Source: Aquamicrobium zhengzhouense (GTDB taxonomy: Bacteria; Pseudomonadota; Alphaproteobacteria; Rhizobiales; Rhizobiaceae). Taken from it: a stretch of DNA of 64,000 nt. Made by a program: the position numbers and the translations under genes. This document shows positions 23,636 through 34,443 of the stretch, piece after piece. The notes beneath the pieces are model-generated. The model searched no databases and was not told the origin of the DNA. It saw only the letters and a list, made by a program, of their open reading frames with translations. The stretch lies in assembly GCF_016124105.1 (NCBI RefSeq), contig NZ_JADGMQ010000002.1, forward strand, positions 248,001 to 312,000. The letters are read 5' to 3'. How positions within the stretch are numbered: position 1 is the first letter of the stretch; each line of letters opens with the position of its first letter.

Positions 23636-26431
23636 TTACTGTCCCAGCCGTTCGAGCAGCGCCGGCACGTGCACCTGATCGGATTTATAGTTGCCGGTCA
23701 GCATGTACATCATGATGTTGACGCCGCCGCGATAGGCATAAACGCGCTGCATCGGATCGTTTGGCACCGTTGGATAGAGCGGCGTGCCGCTGTCATCGAT
23801 CGCCCAGGCGCCTGCGAGGTCATTTGCCGTGATCATGATGGGCGTGACGCCATCGCCGGTACGCACGGGGCGGTTTTCGACATTGGCGGCATCCAGCGAT
23901 GCTTCGACCCAAAGCGGGCTTCCGGAATATCTGCCAGGGAACTCCGGCATGATGAAAAAGGTCTTCGTCAGCACGTGATCGATAGGCACGGGCTCGAGCG
24001 GCGGCACATTCATGGTTGACAGAATATCGCGCAGACGCCGGGTTGTCGGACTCGCCGAGCCGGAATCGAGGCCAGACGAAAACTGATCACGCGTGTCGAA
24101 GAGCACCGTACCGCCCTCACGCATATAGGCGTCGACCCGCGCGAGAGCAGCTTCCGACGGCAGCGGGGAGTTTTCGTCAATCGGCCAGTAGATCAACGGA
24201 TAGAAGGCGAGTTCGTCGGCCTCGATATCGACCCCCGCAGGCTCGCCAGGCTCCAAAGCGGTCTTCTCGATCAAATACTGCGACAGTCCGGTCAACCCGG
24301 CGCGGCTCACTGCATCGATCGAACTGTTTCCCGTAAGGACGTAGGCGATGCGTGTTTCCGAGATCGCGGCGATTGCGTCAGCGTCACTAATCAGTTCCTG
24401 AGCCACCGAGGGCGATGGCGTGGGAAGAGTGAGACCAATAGCGAGCAGTAGTGCAGCTCTAGCGGGCAGCCCGCGTCGTGTGAGCTTGCCGCCAATCCAC
24501 AGGACGGCGAGCGTGTCGAGCAGCAGCAGCAGCAGCGCGGCCGCAAACAGCGGGCCTTTCAGGTCGATCGATTGATCATATGCGTATGAAGATTCGGCAA
24601 CAGGAATGTCCATCGCAGGCCGCGAAATTGGACGCAGCGTCGCGTCTGACTTCAAGAGATTGTGGGCGACGACGCCTTCATCGCTGCCGTAAAAGCCCGG
24701 TGGGTTCTCAATCGTCACGGCAGCCGCAGAGGTCGCTATAAGCGGCCGCGCATCGGGGCCAGGCGGTACGAGCGTCCCTTCAGGGCTGATCATGCGATAA
24801 GGTGGAAGGCTTGCGGGGGCGCAGTCAGCTGCGGCGTCGATGCGGCCCTGGTTACGGGACAGCTGAACAATCCGTCGCAGCATCTCTACGAAGGTGCCCG
24901 AGATCGGCAGGTTTGACCACGTCGCTTCTGGCGTTGTGTGGAAGAGTACGAGCGTACCGGCTCCTCGCGGCGCGCCAGTTACGAGCGGTGTGCCGTCTGC
25001 AAGGTTGGCCCATGTGCGCTCAACGATATCCGACGTTGGCTCCGCCAAGACCTGCCGAGATACCGTAACTTCTGAAGGGGGAGGCAAGTCCGCGAAGGGG
25101 CTGCCCGTCGAAAATTCCGCCAGGGCCTGAGGCTCCGTCCAGGACAATGCTCCGCCCAATGCACGTTCGCCAAGTCGCAGGCGCACCGGCAGAAGCTCTT
25201 CGTCATTGCCTGCAGCAGCGAGGCGAGAGCCGGCAAAGCGAACAAGCGTCCCGCCGTCATTCAACCATTCAATCAACTGGGCACGTGCAGTCTCGGGGAG
25301 TGTTCCCACATCTGCCATGACGATCATGGCGGGGCGTTGTTCCAGAAGCTGCGGGATGGCCTCCGCAAGGTCAGTGCTCTGGGGCTGCACCAGCTCGGCG
25401 AATGGCTCCAGCGCACGACGAATGTAATAGAGCGGGGACAGAAGCGGCTGCGCCTGGTCGGCCTCAGACTGCGAGATAAGTCCGACACGCCGGCGCCGAG
25501 AATTTTCGTCCAGCAAATGTACCGCGCCGGCATGTGTCTGTCCGTCAAGCGACAGGGCCACGAAGTCGTTGCGAAGTTCGAACGGCACACGAAACTCACC
25601 GGTCGTGGTAGCCTCGTTCACGGCAAATGATACGGTGGTCTCGGCAATCCGCCGCCCGCGTTCATCCAACGCCACTGCCCGCGCGTCGCGTGCTGCGGTC
25701 TCCGTAGAGGGGCGGATGGTGGTGAAGCTAAAGTTTTCAGCCGTGTTGGCGCTTGCGCTGATGCCCAGCATTTCGAGCCGATTTGGCGCGACCCAAATGA
25801 GCTTGGCCGCGTTTTCGGATACGAGTTCCGCCAACGCTTCTTCATCTCCGGGAGCTTCAAGGCCGTCAGAGAGCACAGCAACGGTCGCAGCCGTCATCGT
25901 CGCCATCGCATCGGCCACACGCGCATAGACTGATGGTCGATCAACCGGGACCGGTCTTGGCTCCGCAGCAGCAAGACGCTCGCGCGCAGCGGATGCGTCG
26001 AACGGACCGATCTCGGCGTTCGGAAGTTCCGCAGTCAGAGCAAGGATGATGGGCTGCCCTTCCGCATCGTCTATCAGGCGCTCAGCCGTTGCAACGCGAA
26101 CATCCCAGTCAGGTGCACTTGCCCAGCCATTGTCGATAACCAGTGCAAGAGAGTTTCCCCCGACTGCGGTAGCTTCGCGTGGATTGAGGACAGGCTGCGC
26201 AAGTGCAAAAATCACCAGCGCGGCCAAGAGCAAGCGCAACATTGTGAGCCACCAAGGGCTCTGGTGCGGCGTCTCCTCACTGCGAAGAACCCGCGCGAGG
26301 ATACGCAGAGGCGGGAAGATTTCTTCCTGAGGTCGAGGCGGCGTGAGGCGCAACAGCCACCAGATGGCTGGCAGGGTAAGCAGTCCCAGCAATATGGCAG
26401 GGGCGCCGAATGAGAAGGGGAGTAAGCCCAT
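23636..26431 (-). CDS. BatA-like and DUF4159-domain membrane protein
   Basis: This 931-residue protein begins with the BatA N-terminal module (membrane helices about 5-27 and 60-80; LTPPRPQEEIFPPLRILARV between). A VWA-like domain follows (SLALVIDNGWASAPDWDVRV), then periplasmic linkers, then two membrane segments near 635-690. Residues from about 705 to the end form a DUF4159 domain (ELAFYPLIYWPIDEN, GGTVLFDTRDQ). The stretch RAALLLAIGLTLPTPSPSVAQ just before that domain looks like an internal signal peptide, consistent with periplasmic delivery of the C-terminal domain. It overlaps the DUF58 gene by one base. Confidence 0.86.
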   Translation of the reverse strand: MGLLPFSFGAPAILLGLLTLPAIWWLLRLTPPRPQEEIFPPLRILARVLRSEETPHQSPWWLTMLRLLLAALVIFALAQPVLNPREATAVGGNSLALVIDNGWASAPDWDVRVATAERLIDDAEGQPIILALTAELPNAEIGPFDASAARERLAAAEPRPVPVDRPSVYARVADAMATMTAATVAVLSDGLEAPGDEEALAELVSENAAKLIWVAPNRLEMLGISASANTAENFSFTTIRPSTETAARDARAVALDERGRRIAETTVSFAVNEATTTGEFRVPFELRNDFVALSLDGQTHAGAVHLLDENSRRRRVGLISQSEADQAQPLLSPLYYIRRALEPFAELVQPQSTDLAEAIPQLLEQRPAMIVMADVGTLPETARAQLIEWLNDGGTLVRFAGSRLAAAGNDEELLPVRLRLGERALGGALSWTEPQALAEFSTGSPFADLPPPSEVTVSRQVLAEPTSDIVERTWANLADGTPLVTGAPRGAGTLVLFHTTPEATWSNLPISGTFVEMLRRIVQLSRNQGRIDAAADCAPASLPPYRMISPEGTLVPPGPDARPLIATSAAAVTIENPPGFYGSDEGVVAHNLLKSDATLRPISRPAMDIPVAESSYAYDQSIDLKGPLFAAALLLLLLDTLAVLWIGGKLTRRGLPARAALLLAIGLTLPTPSPSVAQELISDADAIAAISETRIAYVLTGNSSIDAVSRAGLTGLSQYLIEKTALEPGEPAGVDIEADELAFYPLIYWPIDENSPLPSEAALARVDAYMREGGTVLFDTRDQFSSGLDSGSASPTTRRLRDILSTMNVPPLEPVPIDHVLTKTFFIMPEFPGRYSGSPLWVEASLDAANVENRPVRTGDGVTPIMITANDLAGAWAIDDSGTPLYPTVPNDPMQRVYAYRGGVNIMMYMLTGNYKSDQVHVPALLERLGQ

Positions 26432-27338
26432 CAGCGTCCCCCGTATCCGACGTCGGCGCTAAGAGCCATGTGCACCTTTACGATGGCATCGGATGCCTGA
26501 CGATCAGTATGGTTGACCGTGTAGCTCCAGCCAAGTTTTCTGCACCATGAGGCAAGTTCCTCACGCCGCGCCGTGTAAACGCGGCGGTAGTCTTCCGCGA
26601 CCGTTTCCGCGCGGCCTGCTATCAGTTTCTCACCGGTTTCCGGATCACGAAATTCGGTGCGGCCCGAATAGGGGAACGTCTCTTCGGCGGGATCCGAGAT
26701 TTCGATCAAATGAGCGCGTACGCCCCGTCGTGCGAGGGTATCGAGCCATTCCTGCGTCTCTTCTACCGGGTCGAGGAAGTCGCTTGCGATGATGATGTCA
26801 CTGAACCGCCGCAACTGGTTGAGATCGGGACGAGGGGTGAACTGCGTCGCATGCATCAAGCGTGAGGCCACACGCTCCGCGCCATTGCGAGCGCTGATGG
26901 GGTCAGACAATCCGGGCCAGCCGATACGCTCGCCGCTGCGCGACAAAAGTTCTGCCAGAGCAAGGATCAACACCAGCGATCGCGCTTCTTTCGAAACGGT
27001 CGCGTGCCTGGATTTGTAGAGCATTGACGGTGAGGGATCTGCCCACAGCCAGATCGTGTGGGCGGCTTCCCATTCCTTGTCACGCACATAGATATGGTCG
27101 TCGCGCGCGGAGCGGCGCCAATCGATGCGCGACAACGACTCTCCGTCGACATAGGGCCGAAACTGCCAGAAATTTTCACCGATGCCCCGGCGTCGGCGAC
27201 CATGCCAACCCGAGATGACGGTGTTGGTCACACGCTGAGCTTCCACCAGCAAATCTGGAATAAGCGCGGCGCGTTGGCGGGCGCGGGCAAGCGCGTCGCG
27301 TATGGCGACCGGTGCTTGTGCCTCGCCGATCCCTGCCA

Positions 27339-27339
<1 letters not shown>
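26431..27339 (-). CDS. DUF58 domain-containing protein
   Basis: This 302-residue cytosolic protein has a DUF58 domain centred on GRRRRGIGENFWQFRPYVDG and SRIDWRRSARDDHIYVRDKE (about 45-90). A degenerate VWA-like fold follows (WLWADPSPSMLYKS, then IIIASDFLDPVEE). DUF58 proteins are standard partners of MoxR AAA+ ATPases. The gene sits between moxR and the BatA/DUF4159 gene, sharing single-base overlaps with both, so translation is coupled. The molecular role is probably as an adaptor between ATPase and membrane proteins, inferred from context. Confidence 0.9.
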
Positions 27340-28349
<1,010 letters not shown>

Positions 28350-28457
28350 GGAAACAGTTCCTCGTCAGTTTCGACATGGAGGCGCGGCTGGCGGTCCAGG
28401 CAGGTTCAACTTAAAACACGCAACTAGGCTGACAAGCGCAATAACAGTGACTATTTC

Positions 28458-29099
28458 GTGACGATGGCAATGCACACAGATACTAATCAGACCGGTCTGG
28501 GTAAAGCTTCTGACTCCGCAGGGCTGGAAGCGCTGATTTCGCGCGCGGCGCGGGCCGGAAAGGGGCTGCCGCCGGTGGAACGTTGGAATCCGGAGTTTTG
28601 CGGCGATCTCGATATAGAGATTCGCGCGGATGGTACGTGGTTCTACATGGGAACACCGATTGGCCGCCCTGCGCTGATACAGTTGTTCTCCTCCGTCCTT
28701 CGCAAGGATGAAGACGGCAAAACCTATCTTGTAACACCCGTCGAGAAGGTCGGCATTCGGGTCGAGGATGCGCATTTCATCGCAGTTGAAGTCAATCGAA
28801 ACGATGCGGGTGTGGATCAGGTTCTGACTTTCCGGACCAATGTTGGCGATGTGATCGAGGCAGGACCGGAAAACCCGCTTCGCTTTGTGGACGAGGATGG
28901 CACAGGGGGAATGAAGCCATATCTTCTGGTGCGCGGACGGCTCGAAGCGCTCGTCTCCCGCGCCGTCATGTACGAGCTTGTTTCCTACGGGGACGAAATC
29001 GACATCGACGGGACGAAGATGTTTGCCGTTCGCTCGAAGGGCAGCGTTTTCCCGATGATGCCGGTCGACAAGCTGGAGGCACTCAGCGCCAGTTCATGA
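28458..29099 (+). CDS. DUF1285 family protein
   Basis: This 213-residue soluble protein covers the whole DUF1285 family. Its signature GDLDIEIRADGTWFYMGTPI and GRPALIQLFSSVLR lies at about 48-83, and FRTNVGDVIEAG follows further on. A structure-based PH-like beta fold is known for the family; its function is not. The start is uncertain among GTG 28458, ATG 28464 and ATG 28470, with no clear ribosome-binding site before any of them. It is followed by a NUDIX gene overlapping by four bases, and then cca, a coupled trio divergent from moxR. Confidence 0.87.
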   Translation: MTMAMHTDTNQTGLGKASDSAGLEALISRAARAGKGLPPVERWNPEFCGDLDIEIRADGTWFYMGTPIGRPALIQLFSSVLRKDEDGKTYLVTPVEKVGIRVEDAHFIAVEVNRNDAGVDQVLTFRTNVGDVIEAGPENPLRFVDEDGTGGMKPYLLVRGRLEALVSRAVMYELVSYGDEIDIDGTKMFAVRSKGSVFPMMPVDKLEALSASS

Positions 29100-29728
29100 T
29101 CACAAGCACCGTCAATCATTACACCGTTTCGGATTTCCGCCGTCGTGCTGCCGCTCATCGCCTGCCCCCGCGCGCGGACGATTATGGAGATCACCGTCTC
29201 AATCCTGAGCTGGCGCAAATGTTTGTCCACGACCGGCTGAAAGAGGCGGCGGTGCTGGTTCCGGTTGTGGATCGCCCTGGAGAAGCCAGTGTGATCCTCA
29301 CCCAGAGGTCTGGAAAGCTTCGTTCCCACTCTGGAGAAATCTCATTCCCAGGTGGAAGGCTCGATCCTACCGACCCGACGGCAGAGTTTGCTGCCTTGCG
29401 AGAGACGGAGGAGGAGATCGGCCTGACGTCGGATTTCATCGAGGTTGTGGGTCGCTTGCCTGATTACGTGACGGGCTCAGGCTTTCGCATTGTCCCGGTT
29501 CTTTCCGTTGTTAAGCCAGACTTCATGCTGACGATTAACGAGGATGAGGTCGAGGACGCCTTTGAGGTGCCTCTGGGGTTCTTGATGGACCCCGCGAACC
29601 ACACGCGAAACAGCCGTATCTGGAACAATCGCGAGCGGTTTTTCTACACGATGCCATTTGGCGATCGCTACATCTGGGGGATCACCGCCGGCATCATCCG
29701 TGTCGTTTATGAAAGGCTTTATGCGTGA
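29096..29728 (+). CDS. CoA pyrophosphatase-type NUDIX hydrolase
   Basis: This 210-residue protein carries the extended UPF0035/CoA-diphosphatase signature (VILTQRSGKLRSHSGEISF) directly before the Nudix box GGRLDPTDPTAEFAALRETE followed by EEIGL (about 82-106). Relatives (NudL/YeaB) hydrolyse coenzyme A and its esters to 4'-phosphopantetheine and 3',5'-ADP. It overlaps DUF1285 by ATGA and cca by GTGA, so the three genes are translationally coupled. It is cytoplasmic. Confidence 0.9.
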   Translation: MITSTVNHYTVSDFRRRAAAHRLPPRADDYGDHRLNPELAQMFVHDRLKEAAVLVPVVDRPGEASVILTQRSGKLRSHSGEISFPGGRLDPTDPTAEFAALRETEEEIGLTSDFIEVVGRLPDYVTGSGFRIVPVLSVVKPDFMLTINEDEVEDAFEVPLGFLMDPANHTRNSRIWNNRERFFYTMPFGDRYIWGITAGIIRVVYERLYA

Positions 29729-30993
29729 GTGGAGTTTCCATTGCAGCCCAGGCGGAGTGGCTGGCTGATGCCGGGTTGCAGCGCGTGCTGAAAGCCTTGT
29801 CGGCCGACGGGGAAGAGGCGCGGATAGCAGGTGGTGCAGTGCGCAATGCGGTCCTTGGCGAGCGGGTTACGGACATCGACATCGCGACCACGAATGTTCC
29901 GGATGAGACCGAGCGGCGCGCGCGCGAGGCCGGGTTCCGGACCGTCCCGACCGGGAAGGAACATGGCACGATCACCGTGATCGCCGAGGGGCGCGCATAC
30001 GAGGTGACCACGCTTCGAGCCGACATCGAGACAGATGGCCGCCATGCGCGTGTCGTATTCGGCAAGGACTGGAAGCGCGACGCTGAGCGCCGCGATTTTA
30101 CGATCAACGCACTCTATGCGAAAGCCGATGGCGAGGTGGTCGATCTGGTCGGCGGGCTGGCGGATCTCGAGAGCCGCACGCTGCGCTTCATCGGCGATGC
30201 GGACGCGCGGATCCGTGAAGATTATCTGCGTATCCTTCGCTTTTTCCGATTTTTTGCCTGGTACGGGAAAGGCCGTCCCGATGCGGACGGCATTCGTGCC
30301 TCGGCGCGGCTGAAAGATGGTCTGGAGCGGTTGTCGGCAGAGCGTGTATGGGCCGAGTTGAAACGGCTGTTGTCTGCGCCAGACCCTTCGCGCGCATTGC
30401 TTTGGATGCGCCAGGCCGGAGTGCTCACCAAGATCCTGCCCGAGAGCGAGAAATGGGGCATCGACGCGATCCACGGGCTGGTGGCAGCTGAAACGGATCT
30501 TGCCTGGCCACAGGACCCGATGCTGCGGCTCGCTTCAATCCTTCCCCCTGACAGGGCCAAGCTGCAAGGTCTCGCCGAGCGTCTACGCATGTCAAAGGCC
30601 GACGCAGCTCGGCTGGAAGGCTGGGCCGTTGCTACACCTGTCGCACCTGCGACAAGCGAACTTGCCCTCTCGAAACAGCTCTACGGCACGGATGTGGGGG
30701 GGGTGGCTTATCGGCTGAAACTCGCCCTCGCATCGGCGCGAGTTCGAGCGCAGCAAGAAGATTCCGCCCTGATCGAAGCAGGAGGTTTTTCCCGTCAGCT
30801 CAAATATCTGGAGAACTGGGAAAAGCCGATATTCCCGGTTGGTGGAACTGATCTGTTGGAACTGGGCGCCCAGCCCGGAAAGGCGCTTGGCGACGTGCTC
30901 AAATCGATCGAGAAGGAATGGATCGACAGCGGTTTTCGAACAGGCCGCGACGACCTGCTTAAGCGCGCCGCGGAACTGATCAGGCAAAGCTAG
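29725..30993 (+). CDS. cca: CCA tRNA nucleotidyltransferase
   Basis: This 422-residue class II nucleotidyltransferase has the head motif IAGGAVRNAVLG (about 33-44), the catalytic DIDIAT, the RADIETDGRHARV basic loop, FGKDWKRDAERRDFTINALY, and the neck segment with EDYLRILRFFRF for ATP/CTP choice. The helical body fills residues 200-422. It adds or repairs the 3' CCA of tRNAs. The start is GTG 29725, overlapping the NUDIX stop by four bases. It converges with a DUF1059 gene, overlapping it by four bases at the 3' ends. Confidence 0.94.
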   Translation: MSGVSIAAQAEWLADAGLQRVLKALSADGEEARIAGGAVRNAVLGERVTDIDIATTNVPDETERRAREAGFRTVPTGKEHGTITVIAEGRAYEVTTLRADIETDGRHARVVFGKDWKRDAERRDFTINALYAKADGEVVDLVGGLADLESRTLRFIGDADARIREDYLRILRFFRFFAWYGKGRPDADGIRASARLKDGLERLSAERVWAELKRLLSAPDPSRALLWMRQAGVLTKILPESEKWGIDAIHGLVAAETDLAWPQDPMLRLASILPPDRAKLQGLAERLRMSKADAARLEGWAVATPVAPATSELALSKQLYGTDVGGVAYRLKLALASARVRAQQEDSALIEAGGFSRQLKYLENWEKPIFPVGGTDLLELGAQPGKALGDVLKSIEKEWIDSGFRTGRDDLLKRAAELIRQS

Positions 30994-31175
30994 GCTGAAG
31001 CGCTTGCATTGGTGATGCGTGAGCGGATCGCTTCGATCATTGTCTCGCGTATGGTCGCTTCTCCGTGAGCGGTGCGAAGATGTTCGACCGCTCGCCGCAT
31101 TACCTCGGCCTCTTCATTGTGGCGCGTATGCCAGTCACAGCCGGGTACCAACGACCCGCAATGAAATGTCTTCAT
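30990..31175 (-). CDS. DUF1059 small protein
   Basis: This 61-residue protein matches DUF1059. It opens MKTFHCGSLVPGCDWHTRHN, with two Cys in a CGxxxxGC pattern, then EEAEVMRRAVEHLRTAHGE with the conserved His residues. The Cys/His set suggests metal binding, but the function is unknown. Start ATG 31175 is chosen since the domain begins there; upstream in-frame codons have no homology. Its 3' end overlaps cca convergently. Confidence 0.85.
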   Translation of the reverse strand: MKTFHCGSLVPGCDWHTRHNEEAEVMRRAVEHLRTAHGEATIRETMIEAIRSRITNASASA

Positions 31176-31322
31176 TGGTCTTCTCCCTGTAGGGGCCGAC
31201 GCTGGAGCGAAACCAGATTGGCGATAGTTCCAGCGTCCGGTCCTCAAGACATACTATATCGAGAAGTGGCTGTTCCCGTAAGAATGAAGAAGAATTTGAC
31301 GGCGCTCTGAAAGAGCTGCGCC

Positions 31323-32063
31323 CTAGCGGTTCGCTTGACCCAGCCAATCGGCAACGATGCGCACATCCTCTTCGCCAAGGCCGTGACCTGTGTCGATGAC
31401 GCGCGCATCGACCGATGCACCACAGGATGCCAGCATCTTGTGGAGCCTGTCAGCAAATGGATAGTAGAGCTTGTCGTCCTCTCCCGCGATGGTGAGGAAT
31501 TTCGAGTCGCTCAAATCAACCTGTGGCGCGTTCGCGAGCACAGGCATCGGGCGCAGGAGCACCGCCTTTCGCACGGTTCCTGGGTAGAGCTGAGTGAGCG
31601 CTGCAATGAGGTTGGCTCCATTCGAGTATCCGAGGAACGTCGCCTTGGACAAATCGAGCTTCAGCTCTTCGGCCTTCTCACGCATGAAGGCTACGAACGC
31701 TGTAGCTTCATCGCGCACGTCTTGCTGGTCGAATTCCGTAGGCGTCAGGCGCTTGTACCACCGCTTGATGCCGTCCTGCACGACCCGGCCGCGGACACCG
31801 ATCAATGTCGCATCCGGAGCTATCCTGGACGCAAGGTCAAGCAACGTCGTCTCATCGCCGCCCGAGCCGTGCATAAGCACCATGATCCGGCCACTCGCCT
31901 GCTTCGGCTTGATGAGTTGGTAGGCAAACGTCGCCTCCCGACTGACGGATTCGGCTGAAGCAATCATCTTCGTTTCCGACACGAGGCCGTTCGCGGCAGA
32001 CACAGGTAGTGCTGCAGCCAGCAGAAGAAAAGGTGTCAGCAAAAGAGAGGGTAGGGACGCCAT
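31323..32063 (-). CDS. Secreted alpha/beta-hydrolase (phospholipase/carboxylesterase type)
   Basis: This 246-residue protein has a Sec signal peptide (SLLLTPFLLLAAALPVSA, likely cut after about residue 23). The mature enzyme carries LMHGSGGDETTLLDLA (oxyanion region), the nucleophile GYSNGA with Ser147, an acid in AGEDDKLYYP and His in TGHGLGEED. It resembles the phospholipase/carboxylesterase (YpfH/LYPLA) family, which cleaves small esters or acyl groups; the substrate is unknown. ATG 32063 fits the signal peptide. The 303 bases upstream hold only a terminator shared with hemF. Confidence 0.85.
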   Translation of the reverse strand: MASLPSLLLTPFLLLAAALPVSAANGLVSETKMIASAESVSREATFAYQLIKPKQASGRIMVLMHGSGGDETTLLDLASRIAPDATLIGVRGRVVQDGIKRWYKRLTPTEFDQQDVRDEATAFVAFMREKAEELKLDLSKATFLGYSNGANLIAALTQLYPGTVRKAVLLRPMPVLANAPQVDLSDSKFLTIAGEDDKLYYPFADRLHKMLASCGASVDARVIDTGHGLGEEDVRIVADWLGQANR

Positions 32064-32255
32064 AACGCGATCCTGAAGCTTAAAACTTTACCAATCAGTT
32101 ACCAAACCCCGAGATGTGATCAGGCACTGAAAGGACCGCCAAGGGGGAAGTCGACGGTCGCCCTCAATCGACCGTCATCCCAAGCCCGAGATCGCCTCTA
32201 TTCGAGATGTTTCCGCTTGTCACGTGTCGTGACACATTGAATTTTCCGACGCCAA

Positions 32256-32288
32256 AGCAAATGAGGCCCGTTCCGGGCCTCATTTGCT
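32256..32288 (-). terminator. Strong hairpin terminator after hemF
   Basis: A perfect 15-bp inverted repeat (AGCAAATGAGGCCCG with its complement) has a three-base loop. On the minus strand it is followed by TTTGG. It sits about 80 bases past the hemF stop. The rest of 32064-32366 shows no gene. Confidence 0.88.
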
Positions 32289-32366
32289 GAAATTAGCGAA
32301 GAATTTCTGGGTCCTAGCAGTTGGTGTTGCTCTGGTGCATCACCAGATGCTTTCTGTTTGCTTACG

Positions 32367-33281
32367 TTACGGCCACTTCACCTCAGGAGGCAGGCTAGAC
32401 AGAATCGAGTTTACGTTTCCGCCCGTCTTCAGTCCAAAAATGGTCCCCCGATCGTACAGGAGATTGAACTCGACATAGCGGCCACGGCGGATCAGCTGCT
32501 CTTCGCGATCTGCCTCGGTCCAGTTCTCGTTGAAGTTCTTGCGGACAAGGTGGTTGTAGACGATCTGGAAGGTGCGGCCGACGTCCTGCGCGAAGCGGAA
32601 ATCTGCTTCCCAACCGCCCATTTCCTCCGTCGTCTTCAGCCAATCGTAAAAGATCCCGCCAATACCGCGCGCTTCGTTGCGGTGGGGAAGGTAGAAGTAC
32701 TCGTCGCACCACTGTTTGAAACGCGGGTAATCCGCGACCTCGGGATGCTTGTCGCAGACGAACTTCATCGCCTTGTGGAAGGCAATTGTGTCCGGGTCTT
32801 CCTGCGTACGGCGGCGATCCAGAACTGGGGTGAGATCTGCGCCACCACCGAACCACTGGCGGGTCGTGACGACCATGCGCGTGTTCATGTGAACCGCGGG
32901 CACGTTCGGATTGTGAGGATGCGCGATCAGCGAGATGCCGGAAGCCCAGAAACGAGGGTCTTCCTCAGCGCCCGGGATTTGCTTGCGAAACTCCGGTGAG
33001 AACTCGCCGTAGACCGTGGAGCAGTGAACGCCGACCTTCTCGAAAACGCGGCCGTACATCATCGACATGACGCCGCCACCTCCAGCACCGCCATCGCGCT
33101 CCCAAGGGGTGCGCTCAAAGCGGCCAGGCACCCAGCTCGACAGAGGGCCGGCGACGTCGTCCTCGATCTTCTCGAAGCAATCGCAAATGCGATCTCGCAG
33201 TTCTTCGAACCACGCCTTCGCGATTTGCTTCTTTTCCTCGATGTCTTCCGGCAGCCCGGCCGGCAACTCTGGACGCTGCAT
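32367..33281 (-). CDS. hemF: Oxygen-dependent coproporphyrinogen III oxidase
   Basis: This 304-residue cytosolic enzyme of haem synthesis oxidatively decarboxylates coproporphyrinogen III using O2. Signatures include [20 protein letters not shown] (about 61-80), [20 protein letters not shown] and [12 protein letters not shown]-type motif (here [11 protein letters not shown]), then the C-terminal [20 protein letters not shown]. Start ATG 33281 gives the expected length of about 300. It indicates an aerobic life style. It is divergent from a small conserved gene at 33396. Confidence 0.97.
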   Translation of the reverse strand: MQRPELPAGLPEDIEEKKQIAKAWFEELRDRICDCFEKIEDDVAGPLSSWVPGRFERTPWERDGGAGGGGVMSMMYGRVFEKVGVHCSTVYGEFSPEFRKQIPGAEEDPRFWASGISLIAHPHNPNVPAVHMNTRMVVTTRQWFGGGADLTPVLDRRRTQEDPDTIAFHKAMKFVCDKHPEVADYPRFKQWCDEYFYLPHRNEARGIGGIFYDWLKTTEEMGGWEADFRFAQDVGRTFQIVYNHLVRKNFNENWTEADREEQLIRRGRYVEFNLLYDRGTIFGLKTGGNVNSILSSLPPEVKWP

Positions 33282-33395
33282 CCACGCTCTCCTACGGCTC
33301 CCGGAAACGCCGGAAGACGAATTGACTCGCAAAATTCAAGCCCGATCCCTAATCTCTTGTCGGCAAGGGTCAAGGCAATTTCAGGAGATACGTGT

Positions 33396-33653
33396 ATGCG
33401 TGTACCTCCCAGGCCTCCACTCGAAGGCCTCAGGCGTAGCCTTGAACGAGGCCGCTCAGACGGTCCGCGCAAGGTCAAGGACGGCTTTGTGCGTGAGACC
33501 TTCACTTTGCCTCGAACTGCCGCACGCGAAAAAGCGCGCGAGTGGTTCGATCGTTGGCCAAAGCAGGCCTATTGGACCGAAATCGAAAGCTGGTTTGAAC
33601 AGCCCGATGATGTGATCCAATTTACGATCAGGCGCCTGCCGACGGCAGATTGA
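33396..33653 (+). CDS. Small conserved hypothetical protein
   Basis: This 85-residue, very basic protein (RVPPRPPLEGLRRSLERGRS at the start) ends in a Trp-rich segment (AREWFDRWPKQAYWTEIESW). ATG 33396 has AGGAGA seven bases upstream, supporting translation. It lacks a signal peptide or membrane segment. I believe similar proteins occur in other Hyphomicrobiales, but no function is known. Its 3' end overlaps the convergent trmL gene by 26 bases. Confidence 0.7.
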   Translation: MRVPPRPPLEGLRRSLERGRSDGPRKVKDGFVRETFTLPRTAAREKAREWFDRWPKQAYWTEIESWFEQPDDVIQFTIRRLPTAD

Positions 33654-34107
33654 TCTGCCGCAGAGCTTCTCCCGCTGCCATCGCAGTGCAGATTGCAAGG
33701 TTCAGGCTGCGTGCCTGGGGACGCATGGTGATATTGAGTTCCGCCTCTGCCGCTTGATGCACGATTTCGGGAGCACCTGCAGATTCTCGACCGAAGAGGA
33801 GAATGTCTCCCGCCTGATACTGGAAATTTGTATATGGGCGGTCGGACCTGGTCGTGAACAGCAGGAGGCGCTGACCCTCGCCTGCCTGCCAGTCACGAAA
33901 AGCGTCCCAGGATACGTGGCGGGTGAGAGTAGCCATTTCGAGATAATCCATCCCCGCGCGCTTCAAGGCGCGATCGGACATGTCGAAGCCGGCGGGCTCA
34001 ATAATGTCGACGCTAAGACCGAGGCAAGCCGCCATCCGCAGGATGGTGCCGGTGTTGCCAGGAATGTCGGGCTGATAGAGCGCGATGCGGATGGGGGGCT
34101 GTATCAT
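33628..34107 (-). CDS. trmL: tRNA (cytidine/uridine-34-2'-O)-methyltransferase TrmL
   Basis: This 159-residue SPOUT methyltransferase has IALYQPDIPGNTGTILRMAA (about 6-25), LLFGRESAGAPEIVH (about 99-113) and the C-terminal trefoil-knot segment ITMRPQARSLNLAICTAMAA. TrmL methylates the 2'-OH of the wobble nucleotide in tRNA-Leu isoacceptors. ATG 34107 is chosen over a TTG five codons upstream. It overlaps the preceding small gene tail to tail. Confidence 0.93.
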   Translation of the reverse strand: MIQPPIRIALYQPDIPGNTGTILRMAACLGLSVDIIEPAGFDMSDRALKRAGMDYLEMATLTRHVSWDAFRDWQAGEGQRLLLFTTRSDRPYTNFQYQAGDILLFGRESAGAPEIVHQAAEAELNITMRPQARSLNLAICTAMAAGEALRQINLPSAGA

Positions 34108-34297
34108 GGTTACTTTGTGCAAGGTCAGAGCGCTGTGATGCCAGCGCGTATTCGTTCAAGCAAGCATCTTTGCAATCTGTGGCTTAATGGACACAATATC
34201 GTTTTTCGAGCGGACGTTGGGTCATGTCCGGTGGTCAATATTCCGGACTGGGTGTATAAAGCGCATCTTCTCCATTCGAACCGCAGAGGAGGCGTCG

Positions 34298-34357
34298 ATG
34301 GACCACGATCTCAGCTTCGTCATCGCTTGGCGCCTGCGCAGCCTGCGCATCGTCTGA
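34298..34357 (+). CDS. Candidate 19-residue peptide with a perfect ribosome-binding site
   Basis: This short frame reads MDHDLSFVIAWRLRSLRIV and is preceded by AGGAGG at 34287-34292, five bases before ATG. A possible -10 element TATAAA lies at 34255-34260. The peptide is amphipathic with a basic C-terminus. No homology is known to me, and it may be a leader, a toxin-like or membrane-active peptide, or chance. The stretch 34108-34443 otherwise holds no gene. Confidence 0.35.
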   Translation: MDHDLSFVIAWRLRSLRIV

Positions 34358-34443
34358 CGGCGGCATCGGTTCGACCTACTAAAATGTTCTATTAGGCACG
34401 GTCACGATACCGCCGAACGTTAATCTCGTTCGAGGATAAATCC